A stretch of DNA of 64,000 nt from the NCBI RefSeq assembly GCF_001184025.1, contig NZ_BBYG01000021.1, forward strand, positions 186,001 to 250,000. The letters run 5' to 3'. The DNA is from Streptomyces maremycinicus (GTDB lineage: Bacteria > Actinomycetota > Actinomycetes > Streptomycetales > Streptomycetaceae). Both the position numbers and the translations under genes were made by a program. Shown here piece after piece: positions 26,466 to 35,965 of this stretch. Under the pieces are notes generated by a model. That model was not told where the DNA came from, ran no database searches, and worked only from the letters and a program-made list of their open reading frames with translations. How positions within the stretch are numbered: the stretch's first letter is position 1; every line of letters begins with the position of its first letter.

Positions 26466-28253
26466 CTATCCTGCCTCCTCCGCGCCGAACAGGGCGAGGG
26501 CGGTGTTCACCAGGCCGATGTGACTGAAGGCCTGCGGGAAGTTGCCGAGGTGCCGGCCGGTCGCAGGGTCGTACTCCTCCGCCAGCAGCCCCACGTCGTT
26601 GGCCAGACCCACGAGCCGTTCGAACAGCTCCCGCGCCTCCCGGGTGCGGCCCGTCAGATGCAGCGCGTCCGCGAGCCAGAACGAGCAGGCGAGGAACGTG
26701 CCCTCGCCGCCCGGCAGGCCGTCGACGGCCGCGCCGTCCGTGCTGTAGCGGCGCAGCAGACCGCCGTGCCCGAGCTCCTCGCGGACGGCGTCGACGGTCC
26801 CGACCACCCGCGGGTCGTCCGGCGGCAGGAAGCCGACCCGGGGGATGAGCAGCAGCGAGGCGTCCAGGTCGCGCGAGCCGTAGTACTGGGTGAACGTGCC
26901 CCGCTCCGGGTCGTAGCCCTTCTCGCACACCTCGCGGTGCACCTCGTCGCGCAGCGCCCGCCAGCCCGCCAGGTCACCGCTCAGGTCGGGGTGCTCCTCC
27001 AGCGCGCGGACGGCCCGGTCGGCGGCCACCCACACCATCACCTTGGAGTGCACGAACTGGCGCCGCCCACCGCGCACCTCCCACAGCCCCTCGTCCGGCT
27101 GACGCCAGTTCTCGCCGAGCCACTTCATCAGCGCGCACTGGAGCGACCACATGTGCGGCCGGGGGGGCATGCCCGAGGTCCTGGCCAGCGACAGCGAGTC
27201 CATGACCTCGCCGTAGACGTCCAGTTGGAGCTGGTCCACGGCGCCGTTGCCGATGCGTACCGGTCTGGAGTCCCCGTAGCCGGACAGCCAGGGCAGCTCG
27301 CACTCGGGAAGCCGGCGCTCGCCCGCCAGTCCGTACATGATCTGGAGGTCGGCCGGATCGCCCGCGACGGCGCGCAGCAGCCAGTTGCGCCAGGCTTCGG
27401 CCTCCTCCTGGTAGCCGGCCGCCAGCAGCGCGCCGAGGGCGAGGGTGGAGTCGCGCAGCCAGCAGTAGCGGTAGTCCCAGTTGCGGACCCCGCCCATCTC
27501 CTCGGGCAGCGAGGTGGTGAGCGCGGCCACGATGCCGCCGGTGGGGACGTAGGTGAGCGCCTTGAGGGTGATCAGGGAGCGGACGACGGCGTCCCGGTGG
27601 GGCCCGTCGTAGCGGCAGCGGGCGGCCCACGCCCGCCAGTCGTCGACGCTGACCCGCAGCGCCTCCCACGGGTCGACGAGCGGCGGACGGGCCTCGTGCG
27701 AGGGGTGCCAGGTCAGGACGAAGGCCACCGACTCGCCCTCGGCGACGGTGAACTCCGAGTAGGTGGTGAAGTCCTCGCCCCAGGTGCGCACCTCCGGCTC
27801 GCTGCGGAACCAGACGGCGTCCGGACCGCCGACCGCCACCCGATGTCCGTCGGCCCGGCGCATCCACGGGATGATCCAGCCGTAGTCGAAGCGCAGCCGC
27901 AGCGCGCTGCGGACGGTGACCCGGCCGCGCAGTCCCTCGACGATGCGTACGACGTCGGGGGCCCTGTCGCGCTGGGGCATCAGGTCGGTGACCCGGATCG
28001 CTCCCTCGTCGGTCTCCCACTCGGTGTCCAGGACGAGGGTGTCGGGCCGGTAGGCGCGCCGTGTGCAGGGGCCCCGCGCGCCTCGGGGCGCGATGCGCCA
28101 GTGGCCGTTCTCCTCCTCGCCGAGGAGACGCGCGAAGCAGGCCCCGGAGTCGAAGCGGGGCAGACAGAGCCAGTCGACGGAACCGTCCGTGCCGACCAGC
28201 GCGGCGGTCTGTTCGTCGCCGATGAGCGCGTAGTCCTCGATGCGGGGGTGCAC
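26466..28253 (-). CDS. Glycoside hydrolase family 15 (glucoamylase/trehalase-like)
   Basis: 595 residues, cytosolic (no signal peptide). Begins MHPRIEDYALIGDEQTAALVGTDGSVDWLCLPRFDS, typical of actinobacterial GH15 proteins, and has an N-terminal beta-sandwich followed by an (alpha/alpha)6 barrel with NWDYRYCWLRDSTL and the catalytic-acid region around EEYDPATGRHLGNFPQAFSH. Mycobacterial relatives are trehalases; others are glucoamylases, so the sugar is not certain. ATG at 28253; first gene of a pair with the SDR. Confidence 0.88.
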   Translation of the reverse strand: MHPRIEDYALIGDEQTAALVGTDGSVDWLCLPRFDSGACFARLLGEEENGHWRIAPRGARGPCTRRAYRPDTLVLDTEWETDEGAIRVTDLMPQRDRAPDVVRIVEGLRGRVTVRSALRLRFDYGWIIPWMRRADGHRVAVGGPDAVWFRSEPEVRTWGEDFTTYSEFTVAEGESVAFVLTWHPSHEARPPLVDPWEALRVSVDDWRAWAARCRYDGPHRDAVVRSLITLKALTYVPTGGIVAALTTSLPEEMGGVRNWDYRYCWLRDSTLALGALLAAGYQEEAEAWRNWLLRAVAGDPADLQIMYGLAGERRLPECELPWLSGYGDSRPVRIGNGAVDQLQLDVYGEVMDSLSLARTSGMPPRPHMWSLQCALMKWLGENWRQPDEGLWEVRGGRRQFVHSKVMVWVAADRAVRALEEHPDLSGDLAGWRALRDEVHREVCEKGYDPERGTFTQYYGSRDLDASLLLIPRVGFLPPDDPRVVGTVDAVREELGHGGLLRRYSTDGAAVDGLPGGEGTFLACSFWLADALHLTGRTREARELFERLVGLANDVGLLAEEYDPATGRHLGNFPQAFSHIGLVNTALALFGAEEAG

Positions 28254-28367
28254 GCAGTTGCGGGTTCCCGGCGGGCCCCGGGGGCAATCAGGGCTGCGGC
28301 CGGGCGAGTGACGACGTGACCGCCCCGCAGGACGTGCGGGCGTCGCCCGGCGCCGCCCCGGCCTCGG

Positions 28368-29159
28368 TCAGACGGCCGCCGGCTCCGCCTGTTCCGACTC
28401 CCGTGCGGCGGCCTGGGCCCGGTCGCGGTTCTCGCGGCGGACCAGGATCACCCAGCCGACGGGGACGCCCGCGGAGAACAGCCACCACTGGATGGCGTAC
28501 GCGTAGTTCAGGGCCGCGTCCTCGCTGCCGGGCCGCCCGACCAGCTCCGGGCTGTCGCCCTTCGGCTCGGGCGCGGTCTGCGCGATGTAGCCGCCGAGCA
28601 CCTGGGCGCCGAGCCGCCGGGCCTCCTGCTCACTGTTGATCAGCATGACCTGCCGGTCCGGCAGTCCCTCGAGGTCCTTGATGCCGCTCGCGGCGGTCGT
28701 CTCGTCGGGCATGAGCCGCCCGGTGACGGTGATCCGGCCGGCGGGCGGCGCGGGGACCTCGGGGAACGAGGTCTGGCTCGGGGCGTCCGCGGGGATCCAG
28801 CCCCGGTCGACCAGCAGCACCTTGCCGTCCGTCAGGACGAACGGGGTGAGGACGTGGAAGCCGACCGTCTCGTCGGCGTTGACCCGGCGCCTGACGACGA
28901 CCTCGTGCGCGGTGTCGAAGGAGCCCGTGGCGGTGACGCTGCGGTACCGCTCGTCGCGGGTGACGGTGTGTCCCGGGGTGGTCAGCCGCTCCACGGGCAC
29001 CGCCTCGGCGGTCAGCGCGTCGGAGACCAGCTGGTTGCGCGCGGTGCGCTCGTCGTAGCGATGCATCTGCCAGAAGCCCAGCCTGATCATCGTGGGGATG
29101 AGGAGGAGGGAGACCAGCGTGAGGATCACCCACTGCCGGGACAACAGGAAGCGGTACAC
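28368..29159 (-). CDS. SURF1 family cytochrome oxidase assembly protein
   Basis: 263 residues with the SURF1 layout: an N-terminal helix (VYRFLLSRQWVILTLVSLLLIPTMIRLGFWQMHRYDER), an external domain containing DRGWIP and GRLMPDE, and a C-terminal helix preceded by NYAYAIQWWLFS. Supports assembly of the haem a3 centre of cytochrome c oxidase. GTG at 29159 gives the family N-terminus VYRFLL; an in-frame ATG at 29192 would add 11 residues. The GTG sits inside the arm of a perfect 13-bp hairpin. Confidence 0.9.
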   Translation of the reverse strand: MYRFLLSRQWVILTLVSLLLIPTMIRLGFWQMHRYDERTARNQLVSDALTAEAVPVERLTTPGHTVTRDERYRSVTATGSFDTAHEVVVRRRVNADETVGFHVLTPFVLTDGKVLLVDRGWIPADAPSQTSFPEVPAPPAGRITVTGRLMPDETTAASGIKDLEGLPDRQVMLINSEQEARRLGAQVLGGYIAQTAPEPKGDSPELVGRPGSEDAALNYAYAIQWWLFSAGVPVGWVILVRRENRDRAQAAARESEQAEPAAV

Positions 29160-29189
29160 CCCACGACCGTACAACTCGGTCGTGGGGTG
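29157..29189 (-). promoter_or_regulatory. 13-bp hairpin covering the SURF1 start codon
   Basis: CACCCCACGACCG (29157-29169) and CGGTCGTGGGGTG (29177-29189) are perfect inverted arms with a 7-nt loop. In the sense RNA the 3' arm ends in the GTG start of SURF1. It also lies 28 bp after the zinc-ribbon gene and may act as its terminator. Confidence 0.6.
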
Positions 29190-29217
29190 CATTCGGCCGG
29201 GTACCCGGCAGGTCCGC

Positions 29218-29451
29218 TCACACCTTGTCGACGATGCCCGCCCTGCCCTCCGCGCGGGCGCAGTGCGCCCCGCAGTACCAGTGGCCCTCCACCTCGACGC
29301 CCTGCCCGATGATCTGCACCCGGCAGTGCTCGCAGATGGGGGCCATGCGGTGGATCGCACAGGAGAAGCAGTCGAAGACATGGATCGCGCCCTGCGCGTG
29401 CACTTCGAAGGTCATTCCGTAGTCATTGCCGCAAACTTCGCATCTCGCCAT
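29218..29451 (-). CDS. Small Cys/His zinc-ribbon-like protein
   Basis: 77 residues with a dense metal-site pattern: CEVCGNDY (4-11), DCFSCAIHR, ICEHC and HWYCGAHC. Pairs of CxxC and CxxxC spacing suggest two structural zinc sites, LIM/RING-like. ATG at 29451 chosen because the Cys pattern begins right after it; upstream sequence is Arg-rich and unlike a domain. Lies between the exonuclease and SURF1 genes on the same strand. Function unknown. Confidence 0.8.
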   Translation of the reverse strand: MARCEVCGNDYGMTFEVHAQGAIHVFDCFSCAIHRMAPICEHCRVQIIGQGVEVEGHWYCGAHCARAEGRAGIVDKV

Positions 29452-29531
29452 GCGCCACAGGGTGAGCCGTCGTCCCCGCGCGGGCGAGCGGACGGCGGGC
29501 GAGTCGCGTGGCAATCACCCGTACGCACGGG

Positions 29532-30533
29532 TCACTCGTCCGCGGGCTCCACGTCCCGCAGGAGTTGCCCGAAGGCGGCCTCGTCGACGACGGGCGTCCC
29601 GAACTGCCGCGCCTTCACCACCTTCGAGGTGCCCGAGTCGGGGTCATTGGTGACCAGCAGGCTGGTCAGCCGGGACAGGCTCGTGGCGACGTGCAGCCCC
29701 GCCTCGGCGGCGCGGTCCTCCAGCAGCTCCCGCTCGACCGAGGTGTCGCCCGAGAAGGCGACCCGCATGCCCTGCTTGAGCCTTTTGCCGTCCTCGTACC
29801 GTCCCGGATTGGGATGCGGGCATACGGGCCTTTTGCGGGACGGTCGCCAACTGCCGGGCCGATAGCTGCCGTAGCCGCTGGCCGGGCCGCTCGCCTGGCG
29901 GCCGATCAGGGGCGCGGGCCGGTCGGCCCACTCGGTCAGCGGCCGGCATTCGAGCAGCGGCAGCCGGACACCGCCCGCGGCCGCGGCCCGCAGACTCGGC
30001 CGGAACGCCTCCGCGAGCACGCGGGCGTCGTCCAGCGCGTGGTGCGCCCGCTGCTGCACCACGCCGAAGTGGGCCGCCAGCGACTCCAGCTTGTGGTTGG
30101 GCAGCGGCAGACCCAGCTCCTTGGAGAGCGCGATGGTGCACAGCCGCTGCCGTACGGGCGCCTCGCGCTCCGCGCGCGCGTACTCCCGCGCGATCATCTG
30201 CCAGTCGAAGACCGCGTTGTGCGCGACGAGCACCCGCCCGTCGAGCCGGGCGGCGAACTCCGCGGCCACCTCGTGGAAGAGGGGCGCGCCCTCCAGTACG
30301 TCGCTCGTCAGACCGTGGATCCACACCGGTCCCGGGTCGCGCTCCGGGTTGACCAGCGTGTACCAGTGATCCTCCACCTCACCGCGCGCGTCCAGCCGGT
30401 AGACGGCGGCGGAGATGATCCGGTCGTCCCGGGCCAGGCCGGTGGTCTCCACGTCAACGACCGCGTACCCCTGGGGATACGCGGTCGGCCACTCCGTGGG
30501 GGAGGACGCTGTCGTCGTGTGGTCTTCGAGCAT
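29532..30533 (-). CDS. DEDDh 3'-5' exonuclease with C-terminal BRCT-like domain
   Basis: 333 residues. The DnaQ-like exonuclease shows all acidic motifs: VVDVETTG (25-32), HNAVFDWQM and HHALDDARV, the DEDDh signature with catalytic His. A proline/arginine-rich linker (about 210-245) leads to a C-terminal BRCT-like domain (KRLKQGMRVAFSGDTSVERELLEDRAAEAG... SLLVTNDPDSGTSKVVKARQFGTPVVDEAAF). Resembles the stand-alone DEDDh/BRCT proteins of actinobacteria rather than a polymerase III epsilon subunit. ATG at 30533 follows no strong Shine-Dalgarno; GTG at 30539 is possible. Confidence 0.9.
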   Translation of the reverse strand: MLEDHTTTASSPTEWPTAYPQGYAVVDVETTGLARDDRIISAAVYRLDARGEVEDHWYTLVNPERDPGPVWIHGLTSDVLEGAPLFHEVAAEFAARLDGRVLVAHNAVFDWQMIAREYARAEREAPVRQRLCTIALSKELGLPLPNHKLESLAAHFGVVQQRAHHALDDARVLAEAFRPSLRAAAAGGVRLPLLECRPLTEWADRPAPLIGRQASGPASGYGSYRPGSWRPSRKRPVCPHPNPGRYEDGKRLKQGMRVAFSGDTSVERELLEDRAAEAGLHVATSLSRLTSLLVTNDPDSGTSKVVKARQFGTPVVDEAAFGQLLRDVEPADE

Positions 30534-30715
30534 GGTCACTGAGGATACGGGCCCCCACCGACACCTCGCCGCACCCGCCCCGGTGAGAGGGCGGGCGAAG
30601 CCCTCCGGACCGTACGGGAGTTCGCGGGGCGCACGCGCGCGTGCCCGCCGCCGACGGCTGATACCGGGCCAACTCCGACCTGCCGGACGACGGTTCACGC
30701 GCCCGCCCGCCCGGC

Positions 30716-30850
30716 CTGGCACGCCGGCGCCGGCCCGCCGGCCCGGCTCACCTCCCGGCCCGCCCGTCCGCCCGGTGTGCCCGGCTCGCCCGTCCGGTCT
30801 GCCCGTCCGTCCGGTGTGCCCGTCCGCGCACCCGCCCGCCCGTCGGCCCC
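30716..30850. repeat. Low-complexity CCGTCC/GCCCGT-rich tract
   Basis: The 30534-30931 gap is dominated by imperfect tandem copies of short C-rich words (GCCCGTCCG, GTCCGGTGTGCCCG, CCCGCCCG) on the plus strand. No gene is convincing here: overlapping open frames are simple Arg/Pro or Gly/Arg repeats. The upstream part (30534-30715) presumably holds the exonuclease promoter and one copy of CACGCGCGCGTG. Confidence 0.7.
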
Positions 30851-30931
30851 CGCGGGCCCGTGCCGCGCCCGCGCCGTGACGAGGAGCGTCGGTACGGGGC
30901 GCGCGCCGTGCGGGGTGCCATCCTCCGTGCT

Positions 30932-31642
30932 GTGACGGAACCCACTCACGTCGAGGCCCACGGCGGCTCGCTCGGATCCCGGCTGAACTGGCTGCGCGCC
31001 GCGGTCCTCGGCGCCAACGACGGCATCGTCTCCACCGCCGGCCTCGTCGTCGGCGTGGCCGGCGCCACGGACGACCGGTCGGCCCTGCTGACGGCCGGCC
31101 TGGCAGGGCTGCTCGCCGGGTCGATGTCCATGGCGGCGGGGGAGTACGTCTCCGTGTCGACCCAACGGGACTCGGAGAAGGCGGCCCTGGCGCTGGAGCG
31201 GCGGGAGCTGCGCGAGCAGCCGGAGGCCGAGTTGGCGGAGCTGACCGAACTGCTGGCGGAACGCGGCCTGTCCCGGGAGGTGGCCCGGGAGGCCGCCGTC
31301 CAGCTCACCGAACGGGACGCCCTGAGGGCGCACGCGCGCGTGGAGCTCGGCATCGACCCCGACGACCTCACCGATCCCTGGCACGCGGCGTGGGCGAGCT
31401 TCCTCGCCTTCACGGCCGGTGCCCTGCTCCCGCTGCTCGCCATCGTGCTGCCCCCGGCGGGCGGGCGCCTCTGGGTGACCGTCGCCTCGGTCCTCGCGGC
31501 CCTGGTGGGCACCGGCTGGAGCAGCGCCCGGCTGGGGGCGGCCCCGCCGGGACGCGCGGTGCTGCGCAATGTGGCGGGCGGCGCGCTGGCGATGGGGGTG
31601 ACGTATCTCGTCGGCTCGCTGCTGGGCGCGGCGGGGGTGTGA
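30932..31642 (+). CDS. VIT/CCC1-family membrane transporter
   Basis: 236 residues. The N-terminal helix region LNWLRAAVLGANDGIVSTAGLVVGVAGA (about 16-43) and LLAGSMSMAAGEYVSVSTQRDSE are family hallmarks (AAGEY). A soluble charged helical hairpin (about 90-140) carries Glu residues, a metal-binding region in plant VIT1, followed by three C-terminal helices. Probably exports iron or manganese. GTG at 30932 begins VTEPTHVEAHGG, typical of the family start. Confidence 0.87.
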   Translation: MTEPTHVEAHGGSLGSRLNWLRAAVLGANDGIVSTAGLVVGVAGATDDRSALLTAGLAGLLAGSMSMAAGEYVSVSTQRDSEKAALALERRELREQPEAELAELTELLAERGLSREVAREAAVQLTERDALRAHARVELGIDPDDLTDPWHAAWASFLAFTAGALLPLLAIVLPPAGGRLWVTVASVLAALVGTGWSSARLGAAPPGRAVLRNVAGGALAMGVTYLVGSLLGAAGV

Positions 31643-31684
31643 GGGCCGGGCCGGCGCCCTCGTCCGGTGAACGGAGGACGCCGA

Positions 31685-31701
31685 TTGGCGGAGATCGCCA
31701 A
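31685..31701. repeat. Inverted repeat between VIT and sterol desaturase genes
   Basis: TTGGCG-GAGAT-CGCCAA, perfect 6-bp arms. Could be an operator for the downstream gene or part of a weak terminator. Confidence 0.35.
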
Positions 31702-31780
31702 CAAGCAAGCGCGTACCGTCGGTAATACTTGTGGGTAACAACGTCTAGCCGCGGCTCATCAGCCGTTCTACGGTGCCCAC

Positions 31781-32667
<887 letters not shown>

Positions 32668-32671
<4 letters not shown>

Positions 32672-33327
32672 CCCGCTCCCGCGTCCTCCTCTGCCTGTTC
32701 GCGCTCACCGCCGTCGTCGACCTGCTCAGCCTCGCGGTCGGCCTCGACGCCGGGCACCTGGTGGCCAAGCCCCTTCTGATGCCCCTCCTCGCCGCCTGGG
32801 CGGCCCTGCGCGGCGCGCCCCGGCTCCTGGTCGCCGCCCTCCTGTGCGGCTGGGGCGGCGACACCCTGCTGCTGCTCGACGCCGACCCCGCCTTCCTCGC
32901 CGGCATGGCGTCCTTCGCCGCCGGCCACGTCTGCTATCTGCTGCTGTTCGCGCGCGTGGGAGGGCCCCACGCGCGCGGCGCCCTCCTCGCCCCCTGCTAC
33001 GTCACCGCCCTGGTCGCCACCGTCGCCCTGCTGTGGCCGGACCTTCCCGCGGACCTGCGGATCCCGGTCGCCGTCTACAGCACCCTGCTCACGGCCATGG
33101 CGTACTCCGCGGCCACCCGGCTCGGCCCGGTCGCCGGTGCCGGCGGCGCGCTGTTCCTGCTCTCCGACACCCTCATCGCCACCGGAGTCGCCGACTGGCC
33201 CCAGCCGCCCCGTCCCGATCTGTGGATCATGCTCACCTACATCGCCGCACAGGTCCTGCTGGTCCTCGGCGCGACGAGCCATCGCCGACCGGCGGACCAC
33301 CCCCGGCCCCTGACCGTCACCACTTGA
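32668..33327 (+). CDS. YhhN/TMEM86-family lysoplasmalogenase-like membrane protein
   Basis: 219 residues, about seven or eight hydrophobic helices. Conserved acidic residues in WGGDTLLLLD (about 70-79) and FLLSDTLIA fit the YhhN family, which hydrolyses vinyl-ether lysophospholipids. GTG start overlaps the stop of the desaturase (32668-32671). Contains an internal inverted repeat CGCGCGTGGG..CCCACGCGCG near 32950-32975. The stop codon itself forms the first site of the downstream GATC cluster. Confidence 0.85.
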
Positions 33328-33418
33328 TCCCCCTGATCCCCCTGATCGTCTTGATCCACCTTGTTCTGGGGCTCGCGGGTGAATCAACGTTGATCGCCGG
33401 CCGTGATCGGCAGTGATC
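33326..33418. repeat. Second GATC cluster between convergent genes
   Basis: Seven GATC sites in 93 bp: 33326, 33335, 33344, 33353, 33392, 33405 and 33415. The first four are exactly 9 bp apart in a YTGATCSYC-like direct repeat that starts in the lysoplasmalogenase stop codon. It occupies the whole gap to the convergent CopD-like gene. Confidence 0.8.
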
Positions 33419-33419
33419 C

Positions 33420-34373
33420 TCAACCCTTGACGGGCAGCGGCAACGCCGTCAGCAGCCCCGACACCGCGACCACCACACCCAGCGTGACGATCTCCACGCG
33501 CGCGGGGGAGCAGGCGGTCAGCGGGTCGGGGGCCCGGCGCAGCCGAGTGCGCGCCCACAGGGCGAGCAGGGCGACCGCGCCCACGACAAGCACCTTGGCG
33601 AGCAGCACGCGCCCGTACGCCGTCGTCGTCAGCTGGTCGAGCACCGTGTCCGACGGCATCCGGCGCAGCGAGCTGCACAGCCCGGTCACGGTGACCCCGG
33701 CGAACAGGACGGCCGCCACGCGCGCGTAGAGCCCGAGCAGGGCGGCGCCCGCCTCGGAGCCCTCCCACCCCCGCAGCGTCCTCAGCACGCTCAGCAGCCC
33801 GCCCGCCCACAGCGCGGAGCATGTCAGATGCACCACCGTCAGCCCGGAGCCGACCAGCGGCGCCGACTCGGTCGGCGGATGCGCGCGCAGCGCCTCGGCC
33901 AGGATCACCGCCGCGAGCGGCCACGCCTGCCGGTTCGGGCGGCGCGTGAGCGCGCACAGCCCCGCCACCGCGAACGCGACCGCCTCCAGCAGCGCGAGTA
34001 CGCCGCCGCGCGAGCCGTGGCCGTGCGGCGCCAGTTCACCGGCGGTCGCCGCGGCCGCGAACCCCACGACCGCCGCGTACGGCGCCCAGCCGACCGGCCG
34101 GCCGGGCGGGGCGCCGGGCACCGCCCGGGCGAGACCGGCCGCGAACAGCTCACCCACCTGCACGCACAGCGCCGCGAACAGCAGCGCCCGCAACAGCGCG
34201 ACCACGCCGGAGTCCGCGGTCGCGGCCTCCCCGGTGCCGTGCGCGGCGACGGAGGGTCCGAGCAGCGGGATCAGCGCCGCGAGCCCCACCAGGACGAGCA
34301 GAGCCACCGCCCGGCCCGGTCCGGTCCGGCGGCGGACGGATGTGGTCGCTTCGGTCGGTCGTATGAGGGCCAT
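33420..34373 (-). CDS. CopD-like copper resistance/membrane protein
   Basis: 317 residues, about eight membrane helices. A conserved region LTVVHLTCSALWAGGLLSVL and YGRVLLAKVLVVGAVALLALWART match the CopD domain, implicated in copper handling. His residues in the first external loop (AAHGTG, HGHGSRGG) could bind metal. There is no CopC partner nearby, so the copper role is an inference. ATG at 34373. Confidence 0.82.
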   Translation of the reverse strand: MALIRPTEATTSVRRRTGPGRAVALLVLVGLAALIPLLGPSVAAHGTGEAATADSGVVALLRALLFAALCVQVGELFAAGLARAVPGAPPGRPVGWAPYAAVVGFAAAATAGELAPHGHGSRGGVLALLEAVAFAVAGLCALTRRPNRQAWPLAAVILAEALRAHPPTESAPLVGSGLTVVHLTCSALWAGGLLSVLRTLRGWEGSEAGAALLGLYARVAAVLFAGVTVTGLCSSLRRMPSDTVLDQLTTTAYGRVLLAKVLVVGAVALLALWARTRLRRAPDPLTACSPARVEIVTLGVVVAVSGLLTALPLPVKG

Positions 34374-34467
34374 GCCAGGATCTTCACCATCACCGGCAAA
34401 TCTGGGCAACTCATCATGAATTGGTCGATGCGGGTGGAGCTGGCGCGGGGACGGCTCGTCCGGGGGC

Positions 34468-35949
34468 TCACAGCCAGCGCGCCGGATCGGCCCCCCAGGG
34501 CCCGGGCGGCCGGGACCAGTCGGCAGGCCCGCCGTCGAACGACACCGGTGGAAGGGCGTGGCGGAGCCGCCCCAGAGGGCTGTCGGTCTGCGTGACCCAG
34601 ACGTCGGCGACGACGTCGGAGCCCCCGCTCACCTGCCGCTCCGGCGCCTTGGTCATCCCTTTGCCCTCCCCTTCGCCCATCCGGACGTCAGCGCCCTCCC
34701 GGACGTCCGCGCCCTCCCGGACGTCCGCGCCCTCCCGGACGTCCGCGCCCTCCCGGGTTCCTTCGGTGAGCCATGCCGCGGTGCGGGCCAGTGCCAGCCG
34801 TACGAACCGGCTGCCGCCGTCGTACGACTGCTCGGTCAGCGCCCGTAGTACGGCCGCCGCCAGCAGATAGCCGGTGCCGTGGTCGAGGGCCTGCGCGGGC
34901 AGTGCGCCCGGCCGCCCGGCGCGGCCCTCGACGTCCGCGATGCCGGTGGCTGCCTGGACCAGGCTGTCGAAGCCCCGCCGCCCTCCCCACGGGCCGTACG
35001 TGCCCCACGCCGACACCTGGGCCACGACCAGCCCGGGCCGGCGCTCGGCCAGCGCCTCGGGGGAGAGTCCGAACCGGTCCAGGGCACCGGGCCGGTAGCC
35101 GGTGACCACGACGTCGGCCGTCGCGAGCAGTTCCTCGAAGGTGCGCCGGTCCGAGGCCAGGTCCAGCAGCGCCGAGCGCTTGCCGAAGCCCGTGTCGGCG
35201 TGCTGGTCGGGCAGTTCGGGCAGGTGGGGCGCGTCGATCCGCAGGACGTCCGCGCCCAGCAGGGCGAGGGTGCGGGTGGCGACGGGACCGGCCAGGACCC
35301 GGGTCAGGTCCAGGACGCGCAGTCCGGCGGCGGGCAGCAGCGGGCCGGCCTCCAGTGGCGCGAACGTACGCGCGCGTGCCTCGTCCGACCGGCCCCGCTC
35401 CACCAGGGGGCGAGCGGCGATCATGGCCGCCTGCTCGTGCGCCACCCACTCCTCGGGTGTGCGCGACGCGACGGCGAGGCCCCCGGCCGCGTACACCGCG
35501 TCCTCGACGTCCAGGGCGGCGCGCTCGGCGAGCGATGCCTCGACGGCGGCCGGGTCGGCGCTCCGGGGGAGCGCCAGCGCCCTGAGCAACCGTTCGCGGT
35601 GGTGCGGGTAGTTGGCGTGGGTGCGCACCCATCCGTCGGCCGTCCGCCAGAACCGTGACAGCGGGGCGAAGGAGACCGGTGCCCGCCCGTCGACCAGCAG
35701 CAGCCGCTCGCCGGTGAACGCGGTGGCCACCGCCGCGTCGTCCACCCGCACCCCGGGCAGCTCGCGCAGGCCGGTCCGCCGCGCCGCCAGCTCGGCGCCG
35801 GCCAGCGCGCACGCGCCCACGCAGGCGCGGGCCAGCTCCCGCACGGGAAGGCGCGCCGGCAGGACGCCCTCCCGGACGACGGTCGACACACGCGCGAGGA
35901 GAGCGGGATCGCCGCCCAGCCCGGACCAAACAGCCTTGATTCCTGTCAT
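34468..35949 (-). CDS. CaiB/BaiF family III CoA transferase-like protein, permuted layout
   Basis: 493 residues. The family's N-terminal Rossmann signature (LRVLDLTRVLAGPVATRTLALLGADVLRIDAP) lies in the middle of the protein (about 212-243), followed by the catalytic-Asp region RRGFDSLVQAATGIADV. The first about 200 residues contain motifs normally found after it (TADGWVRTHANYPHHRERLL and a CAIB-like EEWVAHE helix). It may be a truncated double-domain protein or a permuted one. Near the C-terminus is a fourfold hexapeptide repeat REGADV. ATG at 35949 chosen; upstream in-frame ATGs at 35964 and beyond overlap an operator-like palindrome. Confidence 0.8.
   Translation of the reverse strand: MTGIKAVWSGLGGDPALLARVSTVVREGVLPARLPVRELARACVGACALAGAELAARRTGLRELPGVRVDDAAVATAFTGERLLLVDGRAPVSFAPLSRFWRTADGWVRTHANYPHHRERLLRALALPRSADPAAVEASLAERAALDVEDAVYAAGGLAVASRTPEEWVAHEQAAMIAARPLVERGRSDEARARTFAPLEAGPLLPAAGLRVLDLTRVLAGPVATRTLALLGADVLRIDAPHLPELPDQHADTGFGKRSALLDLASDRRTFEELLATADVVVTGYRPGALDRFGLSPEALAERRPGLVVAQVSAWGTYGPWGGRRGFDSLVQAATGIADVEGRAGRPGALPAQALDHGTGYLLAAAVLRALTEQSYDGGSRFVRLALARTAAWLTEGTREGADVREGADVREGADVREGADVRMGEGEGKGMTKAPERQVSGGSDVVADVWVTQTDSPLGRLRHALPPVSFDGGPADWSRPPGPWGADPARWL
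34689..34760 (-). repeat. 18-bp tandem repeat encoding REGADV
   Basis: Four near-identical 18-bp units (plus strand GACGTCCGCGCCCTCCCG and variants) within the CoA-transferase gene encode (REGADV)4. In-frame so tolerated; likely variable in copy number. Confidence 0.85.
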
Positions 35950-35965
35950 GACTGCACTATGCATC

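Noticed and set aside
32950..32975. Inverted repeat CGCGCGTGGG/CCCACGCGCG inside the lysoplasmalogenase gene as a regulatory element
   Set aside because: Lies in the middle of a coding sequence; easily explained by GC-rich codon choice.
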